Assembly: GCA_021613535.1 (NCBI GenBank)
Contig: CP075495.1
Span: forward strand, 9,486,001-9,550,000
Direction: 5' to 3'
From: Adineta vaga
Taxonomy: Eukaryota; Rotifera
Length of the DNA: 64,000 bases
Position 1 is the stretch's first letter. Every line of letters starts with the position of its first letter. Under the pieces are notes generated by a model that worked only from the letters and a program-made list of their open reading frames with translations, searched no databases and was not told the origin of the DNA. Shown one piece after another: positions 35,794 to 53,240 of this stretch. The position numbers and the translations under genes are program-made.

Positions 35794-38688
35794 ATGAATT
35801 TGATTAATTTAACGACAACAACACCAGGTAATACAAGTCTTTTCGGACAAACAACACCTGTGAATCAAACACGAACTGGTAATGGATTGTTATTTGGGAA
35901 TACGACAGCAACACAACCGAGTACACTTACATCAACACCATTTGGTTCTACAAGTTTATTCGGTAAAACGATTATTACTTTGTCTGTAGAATTTACATTA
36001 TCTAAATTACTTCAAATTTAAATTGATCATTGACTATTAATAAGTGTGAAAGAAAGTAAATGATGTTTTATATCTTTTAGGAGCATCAACTCCTGCATCT
36101 ACAACTCTACAAGGTTCATCCACTGAACCAGGTTCAGTTCATAAATTCGATGCTGTTGCTGGTTTTGATAAAATCAATAAAAATGGTACTCAAACACAAA
36201 TTCGTACAAAGATCTTTAACTTATGTGCAATGCCAGTTTACGAAAAAAAATCGATGGAGGTATATCAAAATCATACTTTTTTCAATAATCCTAATGAAAC
36301 GAAGTTTTATTCTCATTTAGGAAATTCGGTTAGAAGATTATGTAGCGAATCGAAAATTTCCATCCACAACAACAACAAGTTTATTTCCATCAGCTTCACC
36401 TGCAACATCTTTGTTCGGTGGCTCAGCGGCAACAACAAATCGTAATTGTGCAGTCTATCATAAAAAACTTCGTTCTAATATGATTTTCTATTGAATAGCT
36501 GCAGCATCAACAACAAGTCTGTTCGGTGCGTCAACAACAACACCAACACCATCGACATTGAGTGCAAGTTTATTTGGAAATAAACCAGCTGTATCGTCAG
36601 CATCAACATTGGTACATGCAAGAAAAGAGAGTCTTTCTGATATATCACATAATTCTTATTATTTAGCCATTTGCATTTGGCCCATCAGCTGCAACAACAA
36701 CAACAACAGCTGCTACAGCACCATTTTCATTTGGTTCATCAACAGCAACAACTACAGCTAATCCAGTAAGACTTCATCTATCATATTTACAGAGAAAATC
36801 ATTTAATTTCAATTTCTCTTTTAGACCGGTCTATTTGGTAGTTCAGCGCCAGTTTCTGCACCAGCTACATCAACAGCACCATTTACATTCGGCAGTAGTC
36901 AACCTCAAGCAGCAACAACAACAACTACAGCTACACCAGGATTCAGTTTTGGTATAATTCATTTATTAAAACTTGTTCTTCTTTTCTCATTTTCCAAATG
37001 ATTTTTTCTTCATTCAGGTGGTAGTACTGGTACTTCATTATTTCCAGCTGCTAGTACAGCAACAACAGCACCAACAGCGTCATTTGGATTTTCAGTTTCA
37101 AAACCAGCCACTGCATCAACATTTTCATTTACTCCAGCAGCATCAACAGCAGCACCAGCAGCAGGTCAACCATTTGGTCTGTTCCCGACAAATACAATGG
37201 CTCAAGCTGCTGCTCGTAAAATTTTCATTAATCAAGAGAAACTATACTAATATTTGATTTCCTATATAGCCACATTATTTTCAGCAGCAACGCCAACTGT
37301 TTTTAACACTCAGTCATCTGTTGATACAAAAACTCATCTACAATTATTTCAAACCATGCTTAATATACAACCATTCAATAATGAACTTGCCTTTCTTGCA
37401 AAAAATATCAAAGTAAAGCAGTTATTTTATTGAAATCTATTGAGTATAATCTTATATATTTTGTGTTCTTCTATTTTCTTTAGCCAAATATTGGTCTGGA
37501 TCGAACTCGTCTTCGTACTGCACCTGATTCGACAAGTAATCATTCATTGAATAACGTGTTTTCGCCTCTTCTTACAAAACCATCTGTACTTGCGCCTGGT
37601 GCATCAACTCCTCCAACAGCCTTGGTAAATCCATTACCAACTCATTCTCATACATTACCATCTGTTTTATTACCATCATCAACTGCAAGTGCATCGATTG
37701 CTTTATTTGGTAAACGAAAATTAGCTGATTCATTTCTTGATGATGATGACGATAATTCATTAATGATGGATGATGGACCATCGTCCGCATCAATAGGAAT
37801 GCATAGAATATCAAAAAGCAATGCTATTAAACGACCACGTGTACTTGATATGAATAAGATTCGTTCAGTTGTTCTTGGTGGAGTTAGTGTCGGAGGAAAC
37901 AATGAAACAGTCACCAGAGAAGAAAATCTTTCCGATACATATGTTGTAAAACCAACATCAGACAATTTATCAAGTTGGAAAAAATTTGCTACATATGATG
38001 CATATTTAGCGTCAAAAAAACCACACGTTGAAGTTATGAAACATATCGAAGAGGATAAACAAACCTATTCAAATAATAATAATATTAATAAATTCGAACA
38101 AGAACGAGCTTTTCATTTACCGAGCTTAACTCATGATGATTATTATACTAAACCGACTATTGATGAATTACGTCATTATTTTAATGAACATGGACAATGT
38201 TTTGTGAAAGAATTTACTGTTGGAAGAGAACATTATGGATCTGTAACATTTCAAGGTACAAAAATTAACTTAGCTGGTCTTGATCTTAATCGATTAAGTA
38301 AGAACATTTAATAACATAAATGAGAACACTTTTATTTAGTCTCTATATGAATTTTAGTTGAAATTGGTCGTCGACAGATAACCGTCTACCCTGATGATAG
38401 TAATAAACCAGCAGAAGGTGAAGAATTAAATTGTCAAGCAATCATATCTCTATTAGGTGTTTATCCAATTGATCGATCGGTATCAAATAGTGGTGATGAA
38501 GTAACAGATCCTGATCGATTAATTGAAATGAATTATGGAAACTATCTACGTGACATGACTAAGAAATTTCAAGGAAAATTTATTGATTATGATGTGTATA
38601 CAGGAACATGGAAATTTAAAGTAAGTCGAATCTTATAGAAATACTTTTCAAATATTATGTTCTGTTTTTCTAGGTTGAACATTTCTGA
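35794..38688 (+). CDS. NUP98: Nucleoporin NUP98, stand-alone, ending at the autoproteolysis site
   Basis: About eleven exons from ATG 35794 to TGA 38686-38688. NUP98 is an FG nucleoporin of the pore barrier and docks Rae1/Gle2. The order is: FG repeats (SLFGQ, LLFGN, SLFG), then a GLEBS motif for Rae1 (VHKFDAVAGFDKINKNGTQ, PVYEKKSMEEIRLEDY). More FG repeats follow (SLFGG, FAFG, FSFG, FTFG, GLFG), then a linker with KRP-type basic patches, then the autoproteolytic domain (LPSLTHDDYYTKPTIDEL, GSVTFQGTKINLAGLDL, LLGVYPIDRS, MTKKFQGKFIDYDVYTGTW). The last intron (38621-38673) is phase 0 and the last exon codes only V-E-H-F then stop. In other animals this HF is the cleavage dipeptide between NUP98 and NUP96; here nothing follows. 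No NUP96 exons are seen downstream before the PP2A subunit gene. Confidence 0.92.
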
Positions 38689-40368
38689 TTGTTTCGTTTG
38701 TTTCTTCAATGTATTTTTTGACCTATGGTCAAGATGTTGTTTATTGTCTGAAAAATGAAAACTAATTGTGATCATATTTTCTTCTTCTTCTTCGTCTACG
38801 TCTATTCCGATAAATAAGTTTACTTTTTCTTCTTCTCTACACAGTGTTTGTCTATCTGTTGATATGGTATGTTCGTACTTGTATTGCAAGTGAATTGAAG
38901 ATAAAGAACTGGAAAAAAAACAATATATATTTTTTTTTCTTTTTTTCTTCTTCTTCTTCTTCTTCTACTTCTATTCAGATATTTCTTCTCTTTTCTTTTT
39001 GCTGCTTGTGCTCTTTGATTGAATAAAATGAAAACGAATTGCTAATTAATCGAATACCATTGTGATGTAATATCAGATTTGAGAAACACTACATTAACTC
39101 ATCGATTGATCTGTACTTCAAATAAAAATACGTGAATAAAACAATAACTCGAAGGTCAAATGTTAATAATGGCAAACCACAATGTTATTTTTTGTATACT
39201 CTTTGATCATAATTGTTTGAAATTGACTATTTATAAGTGATTCATTGTTTTCACTAACGCTTGTCGATAAAAAAATATGCATTTCAACTGAGTACATGCA
39301 TCATGGGTACATCAGAATGTTCAGAGCAAAGATGATCCTACCATTATTAATCATAAACAATACTTTGCAATAGAAACATATATTAACTTATAACACCAAA
39401 ATAGGACATTGTTGAAGCATTATGCTAAGGTCAATCTTTTAAAATCACTGATCAACTATATAATAGGCTAAACAAGCCGAGAGGAAGTTAATTCTTATAG
39501 TGTTATAATACCTAGCATTTTCAATAGTTCATATACATGAAAGCATTTGACTGTCAGACTTAACATTCATAGTAATTAAGTACATATATAATTCGCTCTC
39601 CATTATTAGTAGACGATTGATACACATGTAAAATAATAAATAGAACAAGTTCAAATACGCATTAAAAGAGTAAGACTTGTTTTTTTCCACATTTTAATGT
39701 AAATATAAATCATCGAAGAACTTTCATCAGGTAAATTACGAAAATAATATGTAGAGAATATTTCATAAACTTCGCAACAATTGGATGTATACTTGCTTCT
39801 CAAATAAAATTTCTAATATACTACAATTGATTTCATATGACCGTAAAGAAAAAGGATCAATGATGAAAATAATTACGCTGTCTAATACAAACATAAAAGA
39901 CTTCAGTCAAGCGTCTAATCTTCTACCAATTGAAAAAAGTCTTTGCCGATCAGTCTTGAAATAATTGGCATCCTTTCCTTCATTCTATTGAGCTAGAGAG
40001 ATCGTTGTAGTCGATAAATGCCCATTTTGTTTTTCTTTATCTTTAGAAAGTTCAAATGTAGATACAAATAATAAAGGAATATAGATATGTAATCTTTTTT
40101 TTTAGATTTTGATCTGACGAACTCTAATGATTTCATACGAATGAAATGAATTGAAACTGATACCAGGAATGATATCTTTGAAATGTAATGAAATAGATTA
40201 ACGACATCTGGAATGCTAGTTTATATTGGATCAGATCTTGACAACTAAAAAATAAAACTGTTATTTTATCCTATAATTGATATGTTTTATTATTTGTAAT
40301 ATGTTTGATGTATGTAAATAGTACTTCATTATTTGTATTTGTATTTTTAGGGACATCGATGTGAAAGA
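38689..40368. other. Intergenic region downstream of NUP98
   Basis: About 1.7 kb without a recognisable exon. I read it for NUP96 similarity and saw none. It contains a CTT run at about 38950-38972 and otherwise AT-rich sequence. A YAG acceptor at 40349-40350 lies 18 nt before the next start codon. Confidence 0.55.
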
Positions 40369-42891
<2,523 letters not shown>

Positions 42892-43534
42892 TTTTCTTTC
42901 ATTTTTGTTCTACTTACTATGCATTTGTTTGAAATCTTTACTTTTATTCTATTTTTCTTGACTAAAACAATGCACAAGTGTACTCTTTTTTCTTGTTGAT
43001 CATGACAAATATCTACTTTTATTTTATTCATGTTCTTTTCTTTTTGCTCCTTCCGAAAAATTTCACTGCTATGACAAATTTCTTCTACGTACACTTGTTT
43101 GATTTGAAACAAACAAAGAAAATCTATTGTACAAAATCGTTCTAGTTATAGATTTCGTTTCTTTTTATAAGTGATGAGAGAAAGAGATTGGAAAAATAAA
43201 GTTTTCTTTTTATTGATTTTCTATTACATTCAATGATTTTTATCCTACAAGTCGAGAAATACTATCAATTGAGGATGTGATTACATGCAATGTCTAGGCA
43301 AGATCTGAGCTCTACGTGTTTTTAAATCTGACATTTGTCTATTTCTTTTAATTGAAGCATTAAACCATATAATACAAAAGAAATAATTTGTTTTTAGAGT
43401 ATCATTATGATTCTAACACATGGAAAGCGAGTTTTATATACTTCATAGACTATTTATGGAAGTTTTAAATATATTTATTGTTCACTCAAAAAGAAAAAAA
43501 ATTTAAAGAATTGGTAATCGTATTGTTTTTTTTA
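42892..43534. other. Convergent intergenic region
   Basis: About 0.64 kb between the 3' ends of the B56 gene (+) and the fibronectin-III gene (-). An AATAAA at 43195-43200 fits the polyadenylation signal of the B56 gene. No exon was recognised; open frames on the minus strand here have no domain. Confidence 0.6.
43195..43200 (+). terminator. Probable polyadenylation signal of the B56 gene
   Basis: Canonical AATAAA about 300 nt after the B56 stop codon, followed by a T-rich stretch. Position and context only. Confidence 0.45.
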
Positions 43535-44390
43535 TCATTTCATTTGCATACAAACAGAAAGAGAGAAAATAATCATAAATATGGAGATAGGATATGAAAG
43601 AATACCAGCTGACTTTGTAGTTGTAGTAGTTGTGGTTGTAGTAGTGGTAGTGATAGTGATAGTGATAGTTGTAGCTGGTGTCGTTGTTATTGTTGCTAGT
43701 GGTGCTGGTTCATTGACAGTTATTTTATTTCCATTCACAAATGAGCAAACATCATCTTTTTGATTATTTTTATAGCACGCGGAAACATGAATTGTATAGT
43801 TGGTATCATATTGATAATCTGTATGTGTGGTAAATACTGGTGATCCGGTCGGTTCTAAAACATCATCATTAATTTTGATTTTATACAGTATGCCTTGACC
43901 AGGAGATGCATCAACTGGCTGCCATGTGATTTTCAATTTCTTGCCATTTGGAATGAACGCTGCTGCGATATGCTGAGGAGCTGAAGGACGACCATAATCT
44001 GTTGTGACGTCAGAAGTAGCTGTTTTTGATGTTCCATCAGACTTTGACAAGTCAAAGTAAATTTATAGTTTGTATGTGGTTGAAGACCGGAAATCTTTGC
44101 ACCACCATTTTCTTTATCATTCGGCAAAATGAACTGATAACTATCGATCGTATCATCACTTTTTACAATACAATTGCAATCTTTGCAGTTAGTGACTTTC
44201 GCTTTTAACCTATAAATAGATGAGTGAATCAATTAAATTAACAAAAAAACAGTGGATGAACGAACTCGACATGTGAATCGTAGATACTTAATTTTCCATT
44301 GTGTGGACCAAAGTCATTAATTGTGATTTCTGCATAAATAAATGCAATAAATAAAGTGAAAAAAAATAATTGTTGGTGATAGCGTTGCAT
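43535..44390 (-). pseudogene. Fibronectin type III surface protein with apparent frameshift
   Basis: The first exon (ATG at 44390) codes a signal peptide (QLFFFTLFIAFIYA) and is joined by a phase-2 intron to an exon starting at about 44218 (LKAKVTNCKDCNC). A first FN3-like domain ends NGGAKISGLQPHTNYKFTLTC. At about 44042-44057 the frame breaks: the next segment (SKSDGTSKTATSDVTTDYG) continues the same domain one frame over, as if one base were missing. A second FN3 domain follows (KKLKITWQPVDASPGQG, YQYDTNYTIHVSACY), then a long Thr stretch and a hydrophobic C-terminus (ISIFMIIFSLSVC) that fits a GPI-attachment or membrane anchor. It would be a small cell-surface adhesion or receptor-like protein. 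It may be a recent pseudogene, a sequencing error, or a real gene with an unseen tiny intron; the good coding quality on both sides of the break favours a recent lesion or an error. Confidence 0.6.
43617..43676. repeat. Threonine-codon tandem repeat (TAG/TGG-type on plus strand)
   Basis: A run of three-base units (GTA/GTG/GTT/GAT on the plus strand) codes the Thr/Ile-rich stalk of the fibronectin-III protein on the minus strand. Such repeats vary readily in length. Confidence 0.8.
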
Positions 44391-46779
<2,389 letters not shown>

Positions 46780-46824
46780 TAATTCCTCTACAATTTGTAT
46801 AGATATATATATCTTGTATAGATA

Positions 46825-46830
46825 AATAAA
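46825..46830 (+). terminator. Probable polyadenylation signal of the Rac-like gene
   Basis: Canonical AATAAA 45 nt after the Rac-like stop codon, in the 109-bp space shared with the convergent IFT139 gene. Confidence 0.5.
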
Positions 46831-46888
46831 TAAGTATAAATATAAATGAAGAAATGTTCTTTTATTTGAAAACAAAAATGAAACAATG

Positions 46889-49800
46889 TTATTTCAGTGC
46901 CAAACGTGCTTTTTCAAGAATATCTTTTCGGACACGTGTATGATCTGGATATCGTTGAAGAATCTAAATGAAATAATGATTATTATTGTAAAAAAAACGA
47001 GTAGTTTAAGTTTAGTAATACTTACAAAATGTGCGATATCAATAGCATCTGTTAATCGTTTTGATTTAACATAACTCAATGCTAATTTATAACCTATGAA
47101 AAAAAGATTATTGACAGTCAAATTATCAGAATGTTATCAAAGAAATGTTTATAGCTGACCGATTTAAACATCTGATCAAGATCATACGGTTAGAGTAAAG
47201 AGAGATTTCTTAGTAATTTTTCTTAAAATTGAATGAGTTTTGATAATGTTTTCTTATTTCGGTCTACAATTAATCTTTAGCCATAAAGTGCATTTCAATA
47301 GTTTTCTATTTGCTATCAGCAAAATCATATGAATACGGAATTACTTTTCTCTATCTCAATAGTCAACTTATTACCATTTCAAAGGATTATTTCTTGATTA
47401 TTCACTCTTAGATTATCCTACTTCTGTAAACAATTGTGAGCAAAATCAATACGGAATCATTTCGATCGTACTCATAGTAGTTACTCAATACAATATAATT
47501 ACCTATTGTTGGTTGATTTTTTCGACTATATTTCCATGCTTGTTCATAATTTTCTGCCGCATCTTTATGTGCACCTGTTTGTTCATTCATTACTCCTAAT
47601 GTTTCCAATGCTCGTGTTGAACACTATGAAAATCGAAATAAAGTTTACAAAAATTGATGATTAAATTTATTTTATCGTACCTTATTAACATTTAAAACCT
47701 TTTTACATAATTCAAGTGCTTGATCATACTTTGCTGTTTGTACATAAGTCATTGCAAGCATCAACCAACATTGTTCAATCTCATCGGCATCATCCATATT
47801 CCAAGCCATTTTCGTCGTTCTTTTCAAATATTGTCGAGCTTTTTGAATATCTTTCAATCCAATATAACATTCACTTATCGCACATAACGCACCGATATGA
47901 TCTTTCTAAAAATCATACAAGATTTGAAAGCAATGAAAATCAAAATGAAGTTTTACATGATCATTCAATATTTGTGTAAGATTGTCTGCTGCTTGTTGAA
48001 GACTATGCTTTTCAGTTGTATGAGCCAAACACCAATTTTCTAGTACACGATATCGAATATCATTCGAAGCTTCGCCCATACTCTAGACAAGAAAGAAAAT
48101 TCATCATTGATGCTTATCATTTGTATTAATAACTGACTTGAAGAAGATTGAAGGCTGTTGTTTGAGCAGTTCTTGCTTCATCTGATCGAGAGCTATAATA
48201 GAAGACGATCAATTTTGTTTTTTTTCTATGAATTAGCATACCCATGTAATCTTCGTTTCCAATCATCTTCTGTAGCTATGATTTCATTATCAGGATTTAA
48301 GACAATTTTAACCATAGCATAAACAGCTTGACGACCATACTGTTTATCACGACGACATTTATTGAAACATGACAGAGCTTCACTTGGTTTACATAAATAA
48401 CTGAATCAAAAGATGAGATAATCCATTATCTCATTCATAAATTTATTATATGTATACATACTAAGATAATAAACCTTTGGCAAAATTGAATCCAGCATCA
48501 TTGACTGCTCTTAAATTATTTTTTTCTGTTTTTTCTAAAATTTCAGTAATTTCATCTAAACGTCCAGCACGATACAATGACTTTGTCATTTGTACAAATG
48601 GATCGAAATTATCTAGTTTAGACAATAACTTTAATAAAATGAACTTTTTCTACTTTCATTTCAATTTACTTGGATTACGTTCGATAATATCTTTATACTG
48701 TTGAATTGCTTTTTCAGTCTCATTCTTCCGTAATAAGTAATTTGCCATCATCTAATTAATTTAAAAAAAAAAGCCTCGATAAAATGATTTATGTTTCGTT
48801 GGAATAAACTTACAATTTGAACTGAATTATCATTCGGAAATGTTTTATTCATATAATTACAAATTTGTTCACATAAATCATATTGCTCCGCGTTTAAATA
48901 TGCTTTAGCTAACATCATTTGTACCTAAACCAACGAAAAGAAGATTATTTTGAAAAAAGAAAATCATTCAAACAGACTTTTAAATTTCGATCATCAATTG
49001 CACTTGCTTCTTTCAAATCTTTAATAGCTGCTTCATAATTATGCTCATCGAAATACATGGCTGCCAAACGATAACATATGCTACAAAAGTTTCAAGATCA
49101 TTTGATGAAGAAATCAATCGATCGAATTATACATACTTGCAATATAATTTTTGATTCTCTTTTTGAAGTTCACCTTCTTCTAATTGTATTCGTTTGAGTA
49201 ATTTTTTTTGATTCTCTTTTGCTTTGATTAAATATTGTTTTGCTTCTTCGAATTGTTTCGCTTGTTCATATATATTTGCATAGATTTCATATGCTTTTGT
49301 CACTTGTTGTGCATGTTGAAAATTCGTATTTGGTACTAAAGAATTGAAATCAAAAGATAAATCAATTCATTCTCGTTTCGTTTTTTTTTCTACTACCTTC
49401 CTCTTTAAGCAATTGATCAAGAATTCTTTGTGCAAGTTCAGTTTGATTTAATTTACTGAGAAGATCAGCAAGATTAATTCTAAGAAAAAAAAAACAAATA
49501 GATAAATTTCCATGGAATTTATGGCAACTACCTTAATTCACTTTGAGGTTCAGCTTTAACGATTGCTTCGTAATATTTAATGGCTTTACTATATGCATGA
49601 GTTTTAATATATGCTTCACCAATCTTTTTCATTAATGTAATATCACGATTGTTTTGACGAAGTGCAGCATCGTAAACTTCAATAGCTTTGTCCGGCTAAA
49701 ATAAAATCTTGTGTGAAACAAAATCCTTTTTTTTTTCAAAATACAATCGTATTTACCTCCATAATACTCATATATGCATCTCCTAGAATGACTAAAGCTT

Positions 49801-52800
49801 GTGGTGTTGGATTACGATCAACTAATTCCTTATAAGTTTTAATATATAATTTTTTATCTCTTCGATGTTTTAAATAAATTTCTGCTAATTTTTCTCGTGC
49901 TTGAACATAATTCGGTTGATCAGATTTAATTTGCATTAAAGTTTCAATAGCTTGATTAATATCACCACGTTTTATTGCCAAATCGACATTTGTTAATAAA
50001 ATTCTTGATTCTTCACTTGTACCTTGAAATTCCGATGATGCTTCTTGTAAAAGTATACTAGCTTCATGAACACGATTGAGTAACAATTGTATTTCAGCTA
50101 ATTCTAAATAAACACTAACACGATCTTGAATCGAAGTTTTAATACTCGATATATTTCCATCGGATTTCATTCGTGGTGTTTTGACTGATTCAGTTTCTTG
50201 TCGTTTCTTCATGCCAGTTAAATTCAATGCACTTTGTAATAATTTACAAGCTTCATCATATTTTTGTTCTTTTTTAAGAATACGTGCACGAATCAAATGA
50301 TAAATTGGATGAGTTTTTAAATCGAAATTATATGATAAACCATTTTCCAATGCATCATATGCTGCATGAGTATTGCCTTCACGTGTATATACTTGAGCTA
50401 GAAGAATATACGCATCGGAATATGTAGCTTCTTGATCAATAATACGACGTAGAACATTTTTTGCTTCAGCTATATCGCCAGATAAATATTTGACTTTAGC
50501 CAATAGAAAAAGACCTTCGATTAAACCTGGTACAGCTTTAGTTAATTGTTCTAAAATAGCATTCGTTTTTCGAAGTGATGGATCAAGATTTTGACCAGGT
50601 TCAACAGGCTGAATGAATGAATGAAAAGAAACAATTCTTCTTTAATTTAATGAAGACAAATCATTATTACTTTTGAAGATGTATTATTCATATATTCTCG
50701 AATAATTTCAAGAATAAGATCAGGATTCAAACATAATAAATACTTTTTACCTAATGGTAAACCCTGTAGAAACAAATTAGAGAGTGAAAAATGAGTAAAA
50801 AATAAGAAATAATGTCAACAAACTCGAAGATTTTTGAAATGTTGTTCAGCTGCCGAATCGAATAAACTTAAGATTTGATCAGGTGGTAGCACACTTTCAT
50901 GTTTAGCTAGAAGTGCTTTGAGATGAGCCAACTCCTACGATAAACAGAACGTACATATAGATTACAATCTACAGTTATAGGAAGGATTTATCGTATGGAA
51001 CCTAATTCTACTCTTTAGATATATGTATAAAATAAGTGATTCTAATAGTACAGTAATAATTAGAATAGAACATGTGACATTTAAATTATCCTCTTGTTAT
51101 TGAGAATCTATTTCAGTGTCTGGTACAACAATTGTGTTTTCTAATTCAAAGTCTATGAATGTATACTTACTGCAGCATTTACAGTTTGTGTTTCACTTTG
51201 AAAATCAATTTGTTGCTTTGCTTCAGTATATTTTCCTTCCAATATTTGACAATGAATAATCCCTGTAATATTCAGCAAATGATAAAAGGAATGACTTTTT
51301 TTTCAATTATTTGACGAACCATAAACAGCTTCAAGATTATCTGATTGTGCTTTTGCGGCACTTTTATAAAACTTAATAGCCTCATTCATTTTATTAGCCA
51401 TCAATGCTTGATAACCACCTTCAATCAGATAATTTGTATTTGTTGGATCAATTTCTAGAGCACGTTGAAGAAGGGCATCGCTATGTTGAAGAATTTGAGG
51501 ATTTCGTCCACACTAAAAGTCGTATTTTTACAATTATCGAGACAAAACTAATGCTTTAGACATACGACTCTTGCAACGACTTGTGACATTTCGTAATATT
51601 GCCAAGCACCTCGTGGTTCTGATGTCTCAATTGCTTGTATAAGTTGATTGAATGCTTGTTGAGCCTGCCATATAGAATCGATGCTTAGAAAATCAATTTT
51701 TTGTTAATTTGTTACTTACATCGCTATAGTTTCCTTCTTTACATACTAAATACAAATAATGATATTCATGTGCCTCAACACAATCTGGATCAATACGAAA
51801 TGCTCTATTTATAATTAAAATAATTAAAATACAATCGTCATCTATTTTATAAAATTACCTTTGAGCAACATCTTCACATTGTTCCCAATCCTGCATGCAT
51901 AATTGTAATTTCATATTTTCTAGAACAGCTGGTAGATAATCACTTTTTGTAGCTAATACTCGATTAACAAATTCAAGTGCTTGAGAAAAATTCGATCGTA
52001 TTTCACGATATTTAGCATAACCAAATGCTGCATCGGGGAAATTACCTTCTAGCCTTTATCAACGTAACAATTAGTGTGAATGGTAATTAAATTAAAAACT
52101 ATTTACTTTAAAGCAGCTTCAAAATATTGTTTCGATTCTTTAGCAACATCTGTTGCAATTAATATCCAACCTTTTAAACTTAAAGCCTAACAAAGAAATT
52201 TCGGAATTTATATTTAAGTAAGAAATACCTTGTTCTCTTACTAGAACATTCGATGCATTTTGTTTAGTTGCTCGATCAATGTATTCTGTTGCTTTTTCCG
52301 GTTTACCAATAATATACAATGTATGGGCAGCAAAAAATAATGCCTAAGTAGAAAAGACATGAGATTCTGTTTTATTTTACAAATTTATCTTTATTTTACC
52401 ATATCATCGACTTGTTTACGTAATTCTTTGACTTTAACTTCATGTTCTGTAATTGCTTCACGATCTAGAAGAAGTCAAAACGAAAGAAAAAATCGATTAT
52501 TAATTACTGAAAGTTGATCGTGTATCGATACCTGGTGTTTTATGCTGTTTATGAGCATGAATTAATGCCAAAAGGGATCCAACCATTAATTCTGGTCTAC
52601 TTCGTAATTGTTCCAATTCACGCATAGATTCATTTAAACGTCCTATAATATCAAATATTAGAGATTAACAAATGAACAATGTTCCAAAAAGATAAGAAAA
52701 GAAATTCAAATATTCACCATTCATCAACTGTGCTAATGCTGAATAAAATTTCAATAAACCATCGTTAACATAACGTTTTAAAGCTTCATTTGTTGCTATA

Positions 52801-52927
52801 TAAGCTTGATTATAAAATTTTCCACGAAAATAATAAAAAATTTTACTCTAAATATGTAAAAATTCAATCGAATCTTAGAAATTAAAAGATAATTCATTAC
52901 CAAATTGTATAAATCTTTTTCAGCCAT
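46889..52927 (-). CDS. TTC21B: Intraflagellar transport protein 139 (TTC21B)
   Basis: A long gene with more than twenty exons from ATG 52927 to TAA 46889. IFT139 is a TPR solenoid subunit of the IFT-A complex, which runs retrograde transport in cilia. The N-terminus (FYYFRGKFYNQAYIATNEAL, LLALIHAHKQHKTPDREAI) aligns with the human start. The largest exon (50503-49753) carries AKVKYLSGDIAEAKNVLRRI, LLAQVYTREGNTHAAYDALE and LENGLSYNFDLKTHPIYHLIR. It continues with FQGTSEESRILLTNVDLAIKRG, REKLAEIYLKHRRDKKLYI and VILGDAYMSIMEV, all very close to human TTC21B. The C-terminus rebuilds YKLALSYVKSKRLTDAIDIA and VRKDILEKARLALK. TPR units fill essentially the whole protein. It shares a 313-bp divergent upstream region with SIRT1. 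Presence fits a ciliated animal such as a rotifer. Individual exon ends were not all checked. Confidence 0.93.
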
Positions 52928-53240
52928 TTATCAATTCTTTTAAATATGAACTGAATATATTAAAGTTTTTAATTCCACCATCGATAATGTTCAAGTCAAT
53001 CGATGCGTAATAGCAACAACCCTCGTGCGTCTCTTTATAGAGGTCAGTAGTTGTTCATATTTAAATGAAAAATATTTTCGATATTTTAATGAATTTTTTC
53101 AATCAAAAACAAAAAATAGAATAAATAAAATTGTTTAGTAAAATTTTATCGGAAAACCTTCTTGATTGATTCTCTGGAACAGGTCATTTATTCATTCATT
53201 TGTTTTCATACGAAAAAATACTCACTCAATAGAAATTCAA
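52928..53240. promoter_or_regulatory. Divergent (possibly bidirectional) promoter of TTC21B and SIRT1
   Basis: Only 313 bp separate the two start codons. The interval contains a locally less AT-rich patch (about 52979-53043, with CGATGCG and CTCGTGCGTCTC) and, on the IFT139 side, a YAG acceptor at 52952-52951 (22 nt before its ATG). Transcription start sites are inferred, not seen. Confidence 0.45.

Noticed and set aside
38689-40368. NUP96 exons hidden downstream of NUP98
   Set aside because: No open stretch resembling NUP96 was seen, and the next exons code a PP2A B56 subunit with its own acceptor and start.
43535-44390. A 29-nt intron (GT...AG) restoring the frame of the fibronectin-III gene
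   Set aside because: Such an intron is shorter than any other here and would remove residues that fit the FN3 fold; a one-base change explains the break better.
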